A stretch of DNA of 64,000 bases, taken from the NCBI RefSeq assembly GCF_000350225.1, contig NW_005178858.1, forward strand, positions 62,001 through 126,000, given 5' to 3'. Positions 1 through 11,778 of the stretch are shown in pieces; within the stretch, counting starts at the first letter, position 1, and the number at the start of each line of letters is the position of its first letter. Both the position numbers and the translations under genes were made by a program. The notes under the pieces were generated by a model, which was given only the letters and a program-made list of their open reading frames with translations, was not told the DNA's origin and ran no database searches. This DNA comes from Chondrus crispus. Its lineage: Eukaryota; Rhodophyta; Florideophyceae; Gigartinales; Gigartinaceae.

Positions 1-2329
1 GAAAGAGGTAGTAAGAGAGAGAAGGGAGAAGTGAGATGATCCGGCATTGCGCCTTTCCGAGTGATAACAGGCTCCGCCATGAGGCCTTCGCAAACTGTAG
101 CAGCGTGGGGTAGCTTTGCTGATGTGTGTATCGTTCAATCAGATCCTACGGAGTGAACTGAGTGTGCGCGTTGTACATAGAGGTCCGTGAAAGCATGCCG
201 TCAGCGGAGACGGTGAGCTGACAGCCCATTTTCTGTAAGCGCCCACGTGGCGGCCAATTTGCAGTTTGACGGTACGCCGCATGTACCGAGCACATTCGCG
301 AAACTAACTGCTGCGGGCTTCGGATCTTCAGGGTGGGAACTTTGCGAAAAGGGAACTTTACGTAGCAACCATGGCGCCGCGTGCAGTCAACAGGAAAGTC
401 AGAGACAGGGCTCCCAGCGCCGATCGCTTCGGGAGCCGAAGCGATAAGAAGCGGCAGGTGACCAAATCGTGAAAGGTGCCCAGGCCCGGCAGCATGCACC
501 CGAAAATCACTGGACCCTTGACCGCGTCCGAGCAGACGTTCGGGGTGCGTTTCAGTGCTGCAATCGCAGGATTTGTGAGTGCCAGTTCCGCCCCGGGATC
601 CACAACTTGCGTTACGGGATAAATGTCCAAAGGGGTCGGCGTTGCAGAAACTTTACTCGAAATTGAGCTGATGGCCAGCTCTCCTGCGGTAAAGCGTGCC
701 CCGATCGGATCTTAAAGGCCAACTTCCGTGTACGAAGCGGTGCGGAGGTGACTGTTTGCGGCCATGGTGATCGTGGAATGGAAGAGCGCGGGTGGTGGGT
801 GCAGCGCGAGGCAGGTCGTGCTGCATGCGAGTTCCCAGGGCACTGCGCCGGACGAAGCCTTCTACGCCGTGGAATGGGAATTCAGCATCTTCTCGGGGGC
901 CAGTGCCGGCTAAATCACTCTGCAGACCTTCCTGTTTCCTGGGTTGCGAGTGTTCGGGCTTGGCCGACCCCGGCCAGCGCGTGTGGGGCCTACCCGGCCT
1001 AAGGCAGTATTACGGCAGTCGCGAGAAGAAGAAGCCGCGTGACTCGTCCTTGAGTTCATGCAGCGTCGCCGGGGCTTGTAGTCTGGGTATCCGGGATTAG
1101 CGTGCGTGAGGCAGTGGCGTGGCGTGCGTCAAGTCGGAGGCTTGCCATTGGACGGCCATGATGTATTTCGAAGACGCACGACTGCGTGAGGGCGACCGCC
1201 ATCAACACCTCGTTTGCTTTCCGTGGACCTGTACCAGTAGAAGCGTAAGAGAAAGTGTTGAAGGGGTAATCGGAGATATTCCATAACTTCAAGGGACTTT
1301 GTGAAATCTTCTACAAGGCGCGAGAATTAGAGACAAACTGACGCATGGTGTATGACGAGGAGGTTTGGAGGACCATCCAGGGCATCGAAAGGGCAGTACG
1401 CTGTCGAGTTGTTGCCGCAAAGCGAGCAGGAGTCTTCATCGTTCGAGTCCAATAAGGAATGCGGGTGGATCACGTAATTCTGGTGGATGCACAAAATAGG
1501 GTCGTCATCGACTCAGAGCCGAGAGCACTTGAGCTTTCGGATGGAATTGCAGCAGGGACAGTGCGGTAAAGCTACAAGTGATAGAATTACTAGAGGTAAA
1601 GGGTAAAAAATGGAATTGAGGGGGCTGCTGTTTGAGAGAGGAAACGAAAACGGGGAAGGACCGCAGCTTGGACATAGTTGCCAAGTATTCACTGCTCCGG
1701 GTGAACATATAGGAGTCCCAAAGGTACCACATCTTTCAAAACGGCTTGAGACATCGACTTGGTTAGACTGTTGGCGATATCCTTCGAGCTGCGATTAAAC
1801 TCTACGTTCGATATCACCTTATGACGAAATCATTCACGGGCAGCGGCAATTTCGAGCATCGTGGCCGTCTCGGACGTCCGAGAACCATTTCAAATCACAT
1901 CAAAGAGGGACATGGAATCTATGACCAGCTGAAACGGGATCCAACGGCCGCAGATCTTTCTGCGCGCAGAGACGAGGGTGGCAGCGATATCAAATAGGTC
2001 GCTGAAATCGATGACCTCTCCAGACATGGCAGAGCAGACAACCCGTTCGCACTTGTTCGACTTGAAGCTGATCGGAACGCAGCGGCCGTGGTCATCAGCA
2101 AGAAAGCATATATGGCTAAGCTGCGTGGACCGGTCGTGGTTGTTGGCGAAAAAGCGTTGGCGAAGTCGACCGAGCCAAGAGACTCCCGATCACGTGTAGG
2201 GGTCTTGATGGAGATGCAACAGTCCATTCTTAAAGTTGTCGCTTTCCTGAGACGTCGGTAATCAAGGGCTTCTGGGCCAGGGGTCGGTCCTCGTTGACCT
2301 GTGCAAGTTGAGATATCGTTTCGTAGTGC
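1..2329. other. No supported gene
   Basis: I read both strands and see only short overlapping open frames without recognisable motifs, and no repeat that matches other parts of the window. It may be eroded transposon or intergenic sequence. Confidence 0.5.
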
Positions 2330-2530
2330 AATGTTTCGGTTTCGTGTCAAATGCATCAAGCAATGGAACGTACCACCCATCTCATGCGCAGATTTAATCC
2401 TGGTGACAGGAATGGGAATAGCGTGAGCCGTAAATCCAAGCTTTGAAACTTCCTCCTCAATGGGCTTTACGAAAACGTTCACGCCCTGGCCCTCGACCTG
2501 AAGAGAAAGCTAAATGAATTCCTGCGGATG
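2330..2530 (-). pseudogene. Amidinotransferase-like C-terminal scrap
   Basis: A minus-strand frame contains a stretch ending in GGTFHC (His about 2363-2365, Cys about 2360-2362), preceded by VSKLGF and AIPIPVTR. This order resembles the C-terminal part of the amidinotransferase fold (glycine amidinotransferase type), where a Gly-Gly-x-Phe-His-Cys motif supplies the catalytic His and the nucleophilic Cys. Upstream frames on the same strand (2530-3820) contain further protein-like stretches in changing frames, with stop codons, so any gene is broken. After the Cys motif the frame runs on into sequence with no family resemblance. The assignment rests on one motif and its spacing. A chance match or another Cys-dependent hydrolase is possible. 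Confidence 0.3.
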
Positions 2531-4139
2531 ACTGCCTGAAAGCGGTCGCAAAATTCTCTCATGAAGTTGCCCCTGGACATCTTTACAGGCAGTGCGGTTG
2601 TCTCTCAAGTCGTCTTGAAATCTAATAGATTGAGTCGACGCCCATCCTGGACCAAATTGGCACCGTATTCTGGTTAGAGAGTCCTCTTCTGTGTGGAACG
2701 GTCTGACGGCTGCTCAACGCTCACACATGCCACTTCTGTATTCTTGATTTCTTCTTTGCGTCTGACAGTTTCTTCCATGGCATTTGCTCTTCATCTCGAT
2801 TTCTGGGGGTAGCTCTGTTCAAATGAAACATTACAATGCTCGAAGACATCATAAACGAAACACAGCAAGCCATCCATGACGAGTTTACGAGAACCGAAGT
2901 AGTCTAGAGGATGGAACTGGGATTTCTTCCAGCCGGAGATGTGTGGCTCCGCTAACATATCCGTATCAAAATATGTAAACGGAGAAACGGCGATTTGCAA
3001 CCATTTTAAATATCGCTCCGTCCATTCTATGAAGAGGCTGTACGTGACTGCTCAGTTCATTATGACTCAGTATTGCGTAAACATTGACGTAACAGGAGCG
3101 GATTGCTTGACCACAGCACCAGTTTATGAAAAGCTCCAAAACAGGGGAACATCAAGTGCTGGGAACGGTAGTGTTGTGCTTCCAGCATACCTCTAAGTCC
3201 CTCATCTGTGTGGATTCGGTTCGGGTATTGCCCTTTCTCTCCTTCCGGAAAGTGCGCATGGAGACCAGGCGCGTAGTAGTGGCCCTCGATACCGGCAAGA
3301 ATTTCATTAGCGCTTCTAACAATCGCTTGAAAGTTCTTGATCTTCCAAATAGGATACCCCTAATCGTCATGCTTTGCACATAGTTTAGGTGGTGTGCTAC
3401 GCTTATCTTCATGACTCTGGAAATACAGAGGAATACGTAGTTTATTGACTCAGTTGAGAAGATGTAGTACATATTGATTGCTGCGCCGTTCGGAAAAGGC
3501 AAACTGGGATTCTATGAGTGGAAGCACCTTGTAGAGGGAAAAAGTCCGATAACATTGTTGGATTCGACTCGGGCTTCGCGAGACCATCTTGATCTGTTCC
3601 GTAACGCATGTTTTCTGCCACTCCTCTGAGACTGGCTGACAGCTCTCGTGCCTGAGTCATTTCCTCTACCATGGAGACAGTGTACCTTCCCGTCGAGGCA
3701 AGTTCCTCGCAGGGCACGTATCACTGAAGACAATGAAGTTTGGTGATGGTGCTGGGAAATATTACACTTATGTCCTTGCCGTCCTTGAGATGTGAGAAGA
3801 AGTTTTAACGGATGTGAATGCAAGTGTGAATGGTGCTATTGATGGCTTTGCAAAGGAATCCGGTTTGGGTGGCATCGCAGGGGAGCAAGCATATGTTTCA
3901 TAACTTTATGCCAAACAGTCATTCCATACGCACGGCTACTTGAGTTGGAACTGAGAGACATTTCACCCAGGGAGGAGTCCTTCGTTCAAGGGCTGACATC
4001 GATAGGGAGGAACCAGACTATGCGGCTCCAAGCATTGATGCCGCTGTATCGTAAGCAAACAGAGAAGATAAGACGCTTGATGTGGACGGGATAGGTGTAG
4101 TGATATGAGTCCCGACGGGGGTGTAAGTCCCGATGTAAA

Positions 4140-4700
4140 TGGAAACTCGCCCGGTAGAGTTCGGCTACAACGCCAATGACCACACGAGGTGGGCTGGCGT
4201 AATATGTCGTCCGATACGGTCGGTAGAATGCTACCCTGCAACGGGATAGCGCGCTCGCCTTTAGAAGCTGTGAGTTGGTTCCGGAGCGAGGGGGTAGCTG
4301 CCTCTTTACTGTTGGGGCAGGGTTGCCCAGATCCCAAAGTACCGTAATCCGTACCTCCGGCGACCGGGTAGCCCTCCCATGATACAATGCTGATCCGGAT
4401 CATATCATAAGAGTCTAAATACTGTACGCCGCCGGGGGCACCGCCCGCTCAGCGGTACACGTGTCTGCGTGTGTACCACCTTCACCCGTGGGCACGTAGG
4501 CCACGTGTGCTCGCTGGGGCAGTCCCCGGCCCACTGTACCGGTTTCTACGCTCTACATTAGCAAACATTACACCTCTACAGTAGTCCTGTCTTCACCAGG
4601 AGCGACGTGTCCTCGCTCGCCTTCACACAGAACCCGGACGTACCTATTTCACTACAATAGGCAACGGCTGAGGTCGTCAGAGTGGTAGAGCCCTTGTATG
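4140..4700 (+). repeat. Degenerate LTR relic
   Basis: This stretch shares a recognisable order of short blocks with 12240-13030: a TTTACT plus G-rich block, then CCTCCGGCGaCCGGG, then GCGGTACACGTG, then GGcCACGTGTGCT. CACGTG sites lie at 4458-4463 and 4502-4507. The Ty3 element at 48082-58982 has LTRs with the same kind of CACGTG array. I infer an old solo LTR from that group; its exact ends and any target duplication could not be found. Confidence 0.4.
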
Positions 4701-4933
4701 TATAAAGCTGGATGACACCAGAAAAATAGTGGGCTCCGTGGTAGAAGTGTCATTCCACACAACGTCATCGCGAAGGGATCCCATTACAGATTCTTGGACG
4801 AAGTGGGAAATGGCACGACCACGGCGAGTTTCCACAGGGTGAGCGAATACCTCGTTCTAGTCGGCATTAATCTTCGTTAAGGGAGAGTACGAATACTTTT
4901 GGTGTTAGCTATGGACAGCTGCTTCTGATGGAG

Positions 4934-5524
4934 TTACGGGGGGTGTCGAAGGGAGACAATGCCTGAAAACGGACCTGCATCCTCGGTGATGTGCACGGTG
5001 GAGGCCCCATTCTGCGCAAAATGCTCATCAACGAGTGAGGTTGCAAAGGAAAGACATTCGTTCGCTGTGCATATAGAGCTGTCAAATTTCAAGGAAGTGA
5101 AAACAGAATCTTTGAGGAGGGAGATCGAGTCATTGATGGCGGAGGCAACGATTGTGCGCTTGAGCTGTGTGAAGGAGACGGCGACGGCCCATACCAGAAA
5201 GCTTGCCCGTGCATCTGTCGGGCTCTGCAGAGTGCTACCGGCACCAGGTGGTGCTTGAGGTCCGAAGGGGGTGGCACGGAACGGCTCTTCGGCATTGTCG
5301 GACTGTTCATTGTCTCGAAGAATAGATGGAGCGTTCGTACTATGTGCAACGGAAAGGACTCGCGTTTCAAACAAGAGCAGCGGTGCAAATACCTTAATGA
5401 GCTTGGAACTCATTACATAATTGCACCGCTGTTCGAGTTGAAAAGGGCGTAAGAGGCAGATGTAGTGTAAATACAGAGCGGCCACTTGCACCCCAGGAGA
5501 GAAAGCCCCATTTGTGGCCGTCAT
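4934..5524 (-). CDS. Unrecognised 196-codon ORF, doubtful
   Basis: An open minus-strand frame of 196 codons with no motif I recognise. A hairpin (5365-5401 pairing with 5409-5443) lies inside it, as seen inside other broken transposon genes of this window. The C-terminal half is Ser/Thr/Ala-rich without clear hydrophobic segments. It could be a fragment of a transposon-borne gene or a chance frame in a moderately GC-rich stretch. No function is proposed. Confidence 0.15.
   Translation of the reverse strand: MTATNGAFSPGVQVAALYLHYICLLRPFQLEQRCNYVMSSKLIKVFAPLLLFETRVLSVAHSTNAPSILRDNEQSDNAEEPFRATPFGPQAPPGAGSTLQSPTDARASFLVWAVAVSFTQLKRTIVASAINDSISLLKDSVFTSLKFDSSICTANECLSFATSLVDEHFAQNGASTVHITEDAGPFSGIVSLRHPP
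5365..5443. repeat. Imperfect hairpin, arms about 36 bp
   Basis: Left arm 5365-5401 and right arm 5409-5443 are inverted copies with several mismatches and small indels. The best-matching core is AGCGGTGCAA. The loop is about 7 bases. It looks like an older member of the hairpin set described under findings. Confidence 0.7.
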
Positions 5525-6382
5525 GGAGGTCTTTTTGGAAAGGAAAGGCGGAGGGGAGAGATGGTATGATCCGGTGAGGTACTACAACATGCCGTACTCC
5601 TCTTAAGGGAGATGCGAGCAGAAGTCTGCAACATATGCTGGGGAAACCCAATAGGAGGGCAAAAAGTGTATATTAAATCAATATATATGTGATTTTGCTT
5701 GGAGGAGCTTGCTACTGCTTAATCTTTGATTTTATGTCTTCAAAAAGGCGTAAAGAAAGAATTTTTTGGCAGTTGAATTTTCGTTTTGTTGGTGTCCAGA
5801 ACGATGAGGATATGAAACGAAGGTATTTTGAGAAATATCGCAATTTCTGAGGCCAGATGGGAAGGATTGCAATTAACAAATTGTGTTTCTTCAATGTGAC
5901 GTGCGCGATGTGGCCGATGTTTGAAGAACGCTGTGTGTAGGAGAATTTACGCCGGACGTAAGATTGTGGGATGGAGGGCGGGGCCCAACGGGTTTTGATG
6001 GGAGATGGCTGGATATGTTTAGGTGGGAGCGGCGACCGAGTTGTAGGATAAATTGCGTTGCGTGGGTTGCGGAAATGCGAGGGTTCGGCGGGATGCAATA
6101 AGAGAAGGCGAAGTGGGAATGAGCGGCGATGAGGAAGAAATAGAGAAAGAAAGATGCTGTCCCTGGATCTAAGGGAACTATACGTACTGCAAAAACGAGT
6201 AATATCTTTCCATTACAGATCTTGCGAAACCAAAAATTCATTTGTTCGTGAGATGATATCGGGTTACACGTTTCTAAACACCACGATCTCACAAATGTAA
6301 AGTTTTCTGCTTACGCTGACTGTACATGCGTCGATCGTGAGTACGAGCAAGGGAGAGCCCTGATGAGGCAGAAGTATTTGCG

Positions 6383-7330
6383 GTGGGTAAGGACATTCGG
6401 AGCCGCAACTGCCGTAGGCGTTTGTTCAGTCATGCTGTAATTGATGATGCCGATGATGAGGTGCTCTTTCGCCTCTCTCACCGGCACCGTCAAGTATCAG
6501 AGGATCTACTACGCCTACTATGCCGTTCACAAACCATCAGTACTGCCCCTTTCATTATAAACGCCTACAGTTATGAGGAGTGCTTGACTAGGTTTCGTTT
6601 CCGCGAATACGAGATCTACAAAATTTGCTCCCTCACTGGCTGGACGGCAGGTAGAACTAAAGTTCTCGATACAAGGTGCATCCCTTTACAGCAACATGCA
6701 CTATGTTGCAAAGACTGGCATCACCAACACGATGGAGTTATATTGAAGTCATGTTCGGGATGAGAGCATATGCTCCTTCCGAAGAATTTTGGGAGTTGCA
6801 TCAGTTTTTCTGATTCCAACACTCCCCTGCAATTATCTTTCCAAACCGAACTCATGAAAACACGGGCTCCAGCTTATGCTGCAGCCATCCATGCCAAAGG
6901 CGCACCCTTAACGCATTGTGTCGGCTTTATAAATTGCACTAAACTACAGATGACCCGTCCAGACGGATCTGCAGGTCCTCCAGCGCAATGTATATTCCGG
7001 TCTGAAGAGGTTCCACTGCCTAATCTATCATACAGTTACACCACCAGATGGTGCACTGTTCAATATATAACTTAGAAGTGGTCTGGCGTCATGACATGAC
7101 GCTTTATAGAGAAAGCGGGTTGGATGGAACCTTACAATCAACGTTCAACATCGGGAGAGTACAATGCTGTTTATATGGTGATGTAACAAATATTCTACTT
7201 CCATGGCTCCAAACGGCATTCCCCAGATCAGGAGCGAGTGCAGAGCAGCTATGGGACAATACGAGGATGAGCAGTGTGAGAGAGGCGGTTGTGTGGAGGC
7301 ACAAGGACATAAAACAACTCTGGTAAACGC
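6383..7330 (+). pseudogene. PIF/Harbinger (HARBI-like) transposase remnant
   Basis: Successive plus-strand frames give, in order, an N-terminal stretch (FRFREYEIYKI), a centre (GAPLTHCVGFINCTK, followed by MTRPDG) and a C-terminal part (RHDMTLYRESGL, then CLYGD, then SSVREAVVWRHKDIKQLW). This is the order of the DDE_4-type nuclease of HARBI1/PIF transposases; GFI-x-C-T and LYGD correspond to the first two acidic catalytic regions. In the first region the usual Asp is replaced by Asn (FINCT). Frameshifts near 6600-6900 and 7040 break the gene. Its 3' end faces the 3' end of a Myb/SANT-like remnant at 7480-8385, an arrangement known for Harbinger elements, which encode a transposase plus a Myb-like partner. 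Terminal repeats were not located. Confidence 0.7.
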
Positions 7331-7479
7331 TGAATTTTAAACACAAACTCAACGTTCGTCAGTCCCCAATTGCCCTTCCGTACCAATCCGCGGCCATTCT
7401 GTGGAAAGATTGGGTTTGTATGTCAGGTGGTGGACAACTAAGTTCCTACTTCAATTGCCAACCTCCATCTCTTTCGGAG

Positions 7480-8385
7480 TGTGTCAACTGAAAGGCGCAT
7501 GTTTTGGCTTAACCGCAACCTCTTAACTAAGGCTCCCAACTCCGCGATCATCTCCTTGCGTTTTGAAATTGCCAGGTGCCTTTCTTCATTTTCTAATGCT
7601 GCCTTTTCTACTTCAAGCGCAATGCGCTTTTCACCAAGGCAAAGTCTTTTTGGCTCGTTTTCTTGGTCTCGGCGTACACGTTCTTCCAGTCTAGATTCTT
7701 TTTTCCGTTCAAGAGTATTCTTTTTAGAGCTGAACTCTTCTTTTTTCCATCTTGCGACGCGCCGTCATATGCTTACTTAAGAATTATTTTTCTTCTTCTT
7801 CGGAATCAAAAGACAGAAGTCTTTTTCGTTCCCGACGACGAGTGGACGACCCTGGAATGGATACTTGCTCCTTTGTTCTGCTGCCGTTTTATGCTTCTGC
7901 CTCGGGGGAAGCTTGCCTTCCTACGGCCATATTTCTTATTTCCTCTCCAGCGACAACCAGGCGCCTGTCTTGTTCAGTGGGCTTTTCTCGCTCACAGCGA
8001 TGCTTTTCAGACCATTCGTTCATTGAAAGAACTATATCGTCCAGTAGTATCTCTGTTCTTCTCCTATTTCGATAATATCAGACGGAGTTGCGTTACATTG
8101 GGACTCAGTTTTATGGTCTGCAACAATCTTCTTGAAGCGGTCCCTCAGCGTTTTCCAAGTTGGCAAGCATATGCCTTCGGAGGCTCCCGATGGAAAAGCA
8201 AACTGAAAAAGAGTTAGCGTCTCCTCGAATCGTCCTTGTGCTTCGCCGTCTGGAGACAGATGTGCATCTGTATATATCACAGCTTTCAAAAGCAAGGTAT
8301 CCCACATGGGGCTGGAACGGATTCCTTTTTTCGACGTAAAAGTGGAGCTGAGTTTGACAGTGGTGGGGCAGAAGATGGTTCGCAT
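7480..8385 (-). pseudogene. Myb/SANT-like Harbinger partner gene remnant
   Basis: The minus-strand frame from 8385 holds a helix-rich domain beginning around WDTLLLKAV and continuing through AHL, FEETL, and PTWKTLRDRFKKI, the tryptophan-spaced pattern of Myb/SANT-like DNA-binding domains. Reading on past a stop near 8032, other frames give Lys/Arg/Glu-rich sequence (EKHRCEREK, RRRERKR) like the coiled-coil tail of this family, down to about 7480. The domain aligns by eye with the ORF at 18460 (LLLKAV...AHL versus QLFKAI...AHL). Family members are thought to recruit Harbinger transposase to DNA. Stop codons and shifts make this copy inactive as read. Confidence 0.55.
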
Positions 8386-9609
8386 GGAGATTCAGCCAGA
8401 GGGGCGGGCACCGAAACGTTCAATATTGAATTGGAGCGTCTCGGAGCTGTGTTGGCAGTCGCTGGCGTTCCGGTGGGAGCTGTGATGGTCTCTGGAGCTT
8501 TTTCCGGCGATGATAAAAGAATTGCAGCAATGTTGATGTGAATAAGATGACGGATGTGAGGTTGAAGTTCGAGCGGTTTGGAACACTGATGCCGGCAGTG
8601 TACACAGAACTTTGGATTTTTGAGGGACGGAGCCAGCCATTCCATTTTTCGGTAAGTCCGGCTCCAAGTGCAAGATGAGACACGTTTCAAAGGTTCTTGA
8701 CCTGTAACGAAATTTGGATCTCATGTGGAAAAACCAGTTGCGTAAACCCTCTAATAATTCCAGTTCGCGTCTAGTCCAACTGGACTCGGATATTTAAGAT
8801 GTCTGTTTCCTCGGTAGTACAGCCGGACTTGTACATTCATTATGTGTAGTTCTGGTCTAGTCGAACTGGACTTGGACATCCATAATGTAATTGTAAGTGA
8901 ATATTCGAGTCTAGTTCGACATTCACTCGACAATCAAAAATTGTAAATTTTCACGAAACATTCCTTGGCCCGAACCCTCCTTTTTCGCACCTCTTTCGGA
9001 TTTCGCAGCACACTGTCAGCCGCGCCAGAATTTGTGATGATAGTCATGAACGTCATTACGTCTTTTTGGCCGATCTTTCTTCGGATTTGCGGGTCAATGT
9101 AAGCATTTGCATTCATCGCCCGTTGTGATGATCCATAGTCAATTCTCGTGCATCAAAACCCGTCCATTTGACTGGATGCCGAAATTGCCGTCGTCAAAAG
9201 TGGTTGCACGATACCTGCTTGTAATGATTGTGTCGCTTTCATCCTCCACTTCAAAGCAAGATTTCTTAACGTGGCCCTCACTATTTGAAAGACAATGCAA
9301 ACACTGACGGCTTTCTGTCCGACGAAAACGACTGAATGGTGCTTCACGGACAATTTAAGGTCTCTGTTATTTTCAGGTCACAACTGCTCTCGATGGTGGG
9401 TACAAAATACATATTCCAATCCATTGGGTTTCCAAGTCAATAATCGTGCTGGAACCAACATTCAAGAAAAGTAATTGTTCTGCTCTGTATCCCTTTAATA
9501 CATACTGCTAGTGTTTCTTTGAAATGCAGTTTGCCTCACATGAGGCCCAAACCAGAATCGGAGATTTAGCGTCAAAAACAAATTAACGTCAAAATGCCAT
9601 TCCATTCAC
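8386..9609. other. No gene; short diverged repeats at 8767-8930
   Basis: No supported gene. Two imperfect direct copies start with GTCTAGTC-aACTGGACT, about 8770-8800 and 8853-8885. A partial inverted copy (GTCTAGTTCGAC) lies near 8911. These may be sub-terminal repeats of a lost DNA transposon. Confidence 0.4.
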
Positions 9610-9611
9610 TA

Positions 9612-9636
9612 CACCCAGTTACTGTAGATAGTGTCA
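9612..9636 (+). repeat. Left terminal inverted repeat
   Basis: A 25 bp repeat identical to the reverse complement of 11752-11776, preceded by the TA target site. Confidence 0.95.
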
Positions 9637-9817
9637 GCATTTAAATAGTGTAACTATGTAAATAATGTCACTTACATTATTACATGCAAGCTTGTGCTTT
9701 GGCATTTTGTAATTAGTGTCACTCATACTCACGTGTACACGTATAGTCAATATTTCGACGACGACGGGACGAAAATTGGATGGCATATTCCGTGATCTGT
9801 CAAAAGATGAATAATAC

Positions 9818-11515
9818 ATGGATTCCGGGATTGGGGTACAACCCTACCCCACACCACAAACCTCCTTCAACTCACTACGAAAACTCTCCATGGTGCTCGG
9901 TTCACCTTTTCTTCAATGCCTTCAACTAGGTGAGCAGCGCGGCGCACAACGCCCGACGGACCCAGATGCCTCCACGCCAACCCATGATCAACAGACCATC
10001 CAACATGACCATTCCCAGCCAGATAATATCAAGAGATCCGTGCAGTACGTACTCAACATAGCTGATCGTGCTAAGATCGTGGCCTGGATGGTGGCTACCG
10101 CCACAAGCGAAGGAGAAAAATGTATCGCCTCGAAAACAGTGAAGCATTTTCAGCAGTACTTTCGGTCCAGCAAGAATGCCAACATCGTTCGAGCGATGCG
10201 TCTTTGGAAAGATCGGCTTCATTACACTAGTGCAAACGGCCAGATACAATTTAAAGGTGTTACGTCTTCTATAACAAGGGCAACCAAGATCGGACTCAAA
10301 AAAATCCGAGTAAAGGCACGTTTGGGAAGAGGCAGAAAACGGGCAATGTGGGTTGAAGCACTACATAATGACCTCCGCAGCGAGTTTGACCGTCTCCGAA
10401 AACTCGGTGTTAAATTTAACTTGTGTACCCTCAAGTCTCTTGCAATGCATATGCTTGAACACAGTGAAAACGACGCGTACAGTATGAATATGGTTGACCT
10501 GCGGACAGACATGGCTTTGCACACAAGGATTGGACCAAGATGGATTCAGACATTTGCGGAACGATTCCGTATTGTCAGCCGTGCGCATACCGGAAAGCAT
10601 ATGTTGAGTCCTCATAAACAAAAACAAATTGAAATCGATGTGGCACATTATCTGGGGAACATGAAGCGTTTATTGACAACTGGCGATATTGATGAATGTG
10701 ACATTGGCAACGCCGATGAGACTCATTTTATAATTAACGTTGACAATGGTCGCACGTTAAGATTTGCGGGGAACTCTGAAGTTAAATATGCCGATGTTGT
10801 TTCAGGAGGAGAAGGCATGACCATGTTAGTCCGGTTAAGCGGAGGAAGAGATTCCACAATTGCACCGCCATTTATGATATTCAAGAATCGAGATCGAAAT
10901 TATCCTATCCGGGGGACACCTGACGATATTCCTGGTGTAGCCTATCGTACCGGGCCTAAAGGTTGGATGGATACAACGGTCATGCCTCAGTGGCTGACAG
11001 AACGTAGGGTTATTGCTGCACTACCTAATAGAAGGAAGCGGATTTTATATGTGGACAACTGTAGCGGTCACAATAGTACTGCCGCTATGGAGGCTTCTGC
11101 AGCAGCTATCAATACCGAAATAAGGCACTTTCCGCCTAACGCTACGCACCTAATCCAACCTTGTGATTCCTTCATTATCCAAAAAATTAAGTCGGTCTGG
11201 ACGAGGAGGTGGGAGGCCTACAAAATGGACATGATCAAGAATGGACTGTGGAAGGATAGTTCTGGAAAAGTTTCCAATCCTAGGAAGCCTTTCTTCCTGA
11301 GGCTCGCAGCTTGTTCTGTGAGAGAAGTGAACCAGCAGCGCGATGCTAATGGCATATCATACGCTAGAAAAGCTTTGATCATAACCGGTATGGCGCTAAA
11401 CACTAATGGCCAATGGGAAGAATCTCAGCTGACCCCTGATCTACAGAATCTTATCCGCAAGCACCGCGAATACTTTAATAGGAAGGAGGTGCAGATAGCC
11501 AGCGATGATGAGTAG
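9818..11515 (+). CDS. DDE_1 (pogo/CENP-B type) transposase, 565 aa
   Basis: This transposase cuts and reinserts the element in which it sits. The C-terminal half is a DDE_1 nuclease. The first acidic residue is in GNADETHFI (about residue 300), the second in LYVDNCSGHN (about 412), and the third in HLIQPCDSFIIQ (about 449), with 36 residues between the last two. The PPNATHLIQPCD stretch matches the pogo/Tigger signature. The N-terminal 250 residues are basic and helical (KKIRVKARLGRGRKR; HTRIGPRWIQTFAERF), consistent with paired helix-turn-helix DNA binding of the CENP-B sort. The frame is open from ATG to TAG with no lesion, and the start lies about 180 bp inside the left repeat. Unlike the other pogo copies here, it has no PIP-box-like C-terminal tail. 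I recognise close relatives in oomycetes and red algae from memory only. Confidence 0.92.
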   Translation: MDSGIGVQPYPTPQTSFNSLRKLSMVLGSPFLQCLQLGEQRGAQRPTDPDASTPTHDQQTIQHDHSQPDNIKRSVQYVLNIADRAKIVAWMVATATSEGEKCIASKTVKHFQQYFRSSKNANIVRAMRLWKDRLHYTSANGQIQFKGVTSSITRATKIGLKKIRVKARLGRGRKRAMWVEALHNDLRSEFDRLRKLGVKFNLCTLKSLAMHMLEHSENDAYSMNMVDLRTDMALHTRIGPRWIQTFAERFRIVSRAHTGKHMLSPHKQKQIEIDVAHYLGNMKRLLTTGDIDECDIGNADETHFIINVDNGRTLRFAGNSEVKYADVVSGGEGMTMLVRLSGGRDSTIAPPFMIFKNRDRNYPIRGTPDDIPGVAYRTGPKGWMDTTVMPQWLTERRVIAALPNRRKRILYVDNCSGHNSTAAMEASAAAINTEIRHFPPNATHLIQPCDSFIIQKIKSVWTRRWEAYKMDMIKNGLWKDSSGKVSNPRKPFFLRLAACSVREVNQQRDANGISYARKALIITGMALNTNGQWEESQLTPDLQNLIRKHREYFNRKEVQIASDDE

Positions 11516-11751
11516 TATGGATGCGAGCTAGTACTACACTTATTAGGACTAAAATGGTGCCGTCGTACACCAACTTGTACTCCTAAGGTTGACTCGTAGG
11601 TTCAATTCCAAGTTACACTAATATTGTGTGACATTAATACTGTAACTAACACTATTTCCGTTTACGGTTAAATAGTGTCAGTACTGAATTAGTGTCAGTG
11701 ACACTAATTTATGCAGGATGGAGATTAAAACAATCACTGCAATAATGTAAG

Positions 11752-11776
11752 TGACACTATCTACAGTAACTGGGTG
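11752..11776 (-). repeat. Right terminal inverted repeat
   Basis: Exact reverse complement of 9612-9636, followed by the TA target duplication. Confidence 0.95.
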
Positions 11777-11778
11777 TA

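Larger units (their letters stand above)
9612..11776 (+). mobile_element. Complete pogo-like Tc1/mariner transposon
   Basis: A 2165 bp element bounded by perfect 25 bp terminal inverted repeats: left 9612-9636 begins CACCCAGTTACTGTAGATAG, and right 11752-11776 is its exact reverse complement. It is flanked by TA on both sides (9610-9611 and 11777-11778), the target duplication of the Tc1/mariner superfamily. A second inverted block (CTTACATTATT) lies inside the right end and, 34 bp further in, inside the left end. One uninterrupted transposase gene fills the interior. Perfect repeats plus an open gene suggest recent activity or at least recent arrival. Confidence 0.93.

Noticed and set aside
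1919..2220. Antitoxin-like plus-strand frame (AVVISKKAY...)
   Set aside because: Short, has an in-frame stop, and there is no bacterial context; the resemblance is too weak.
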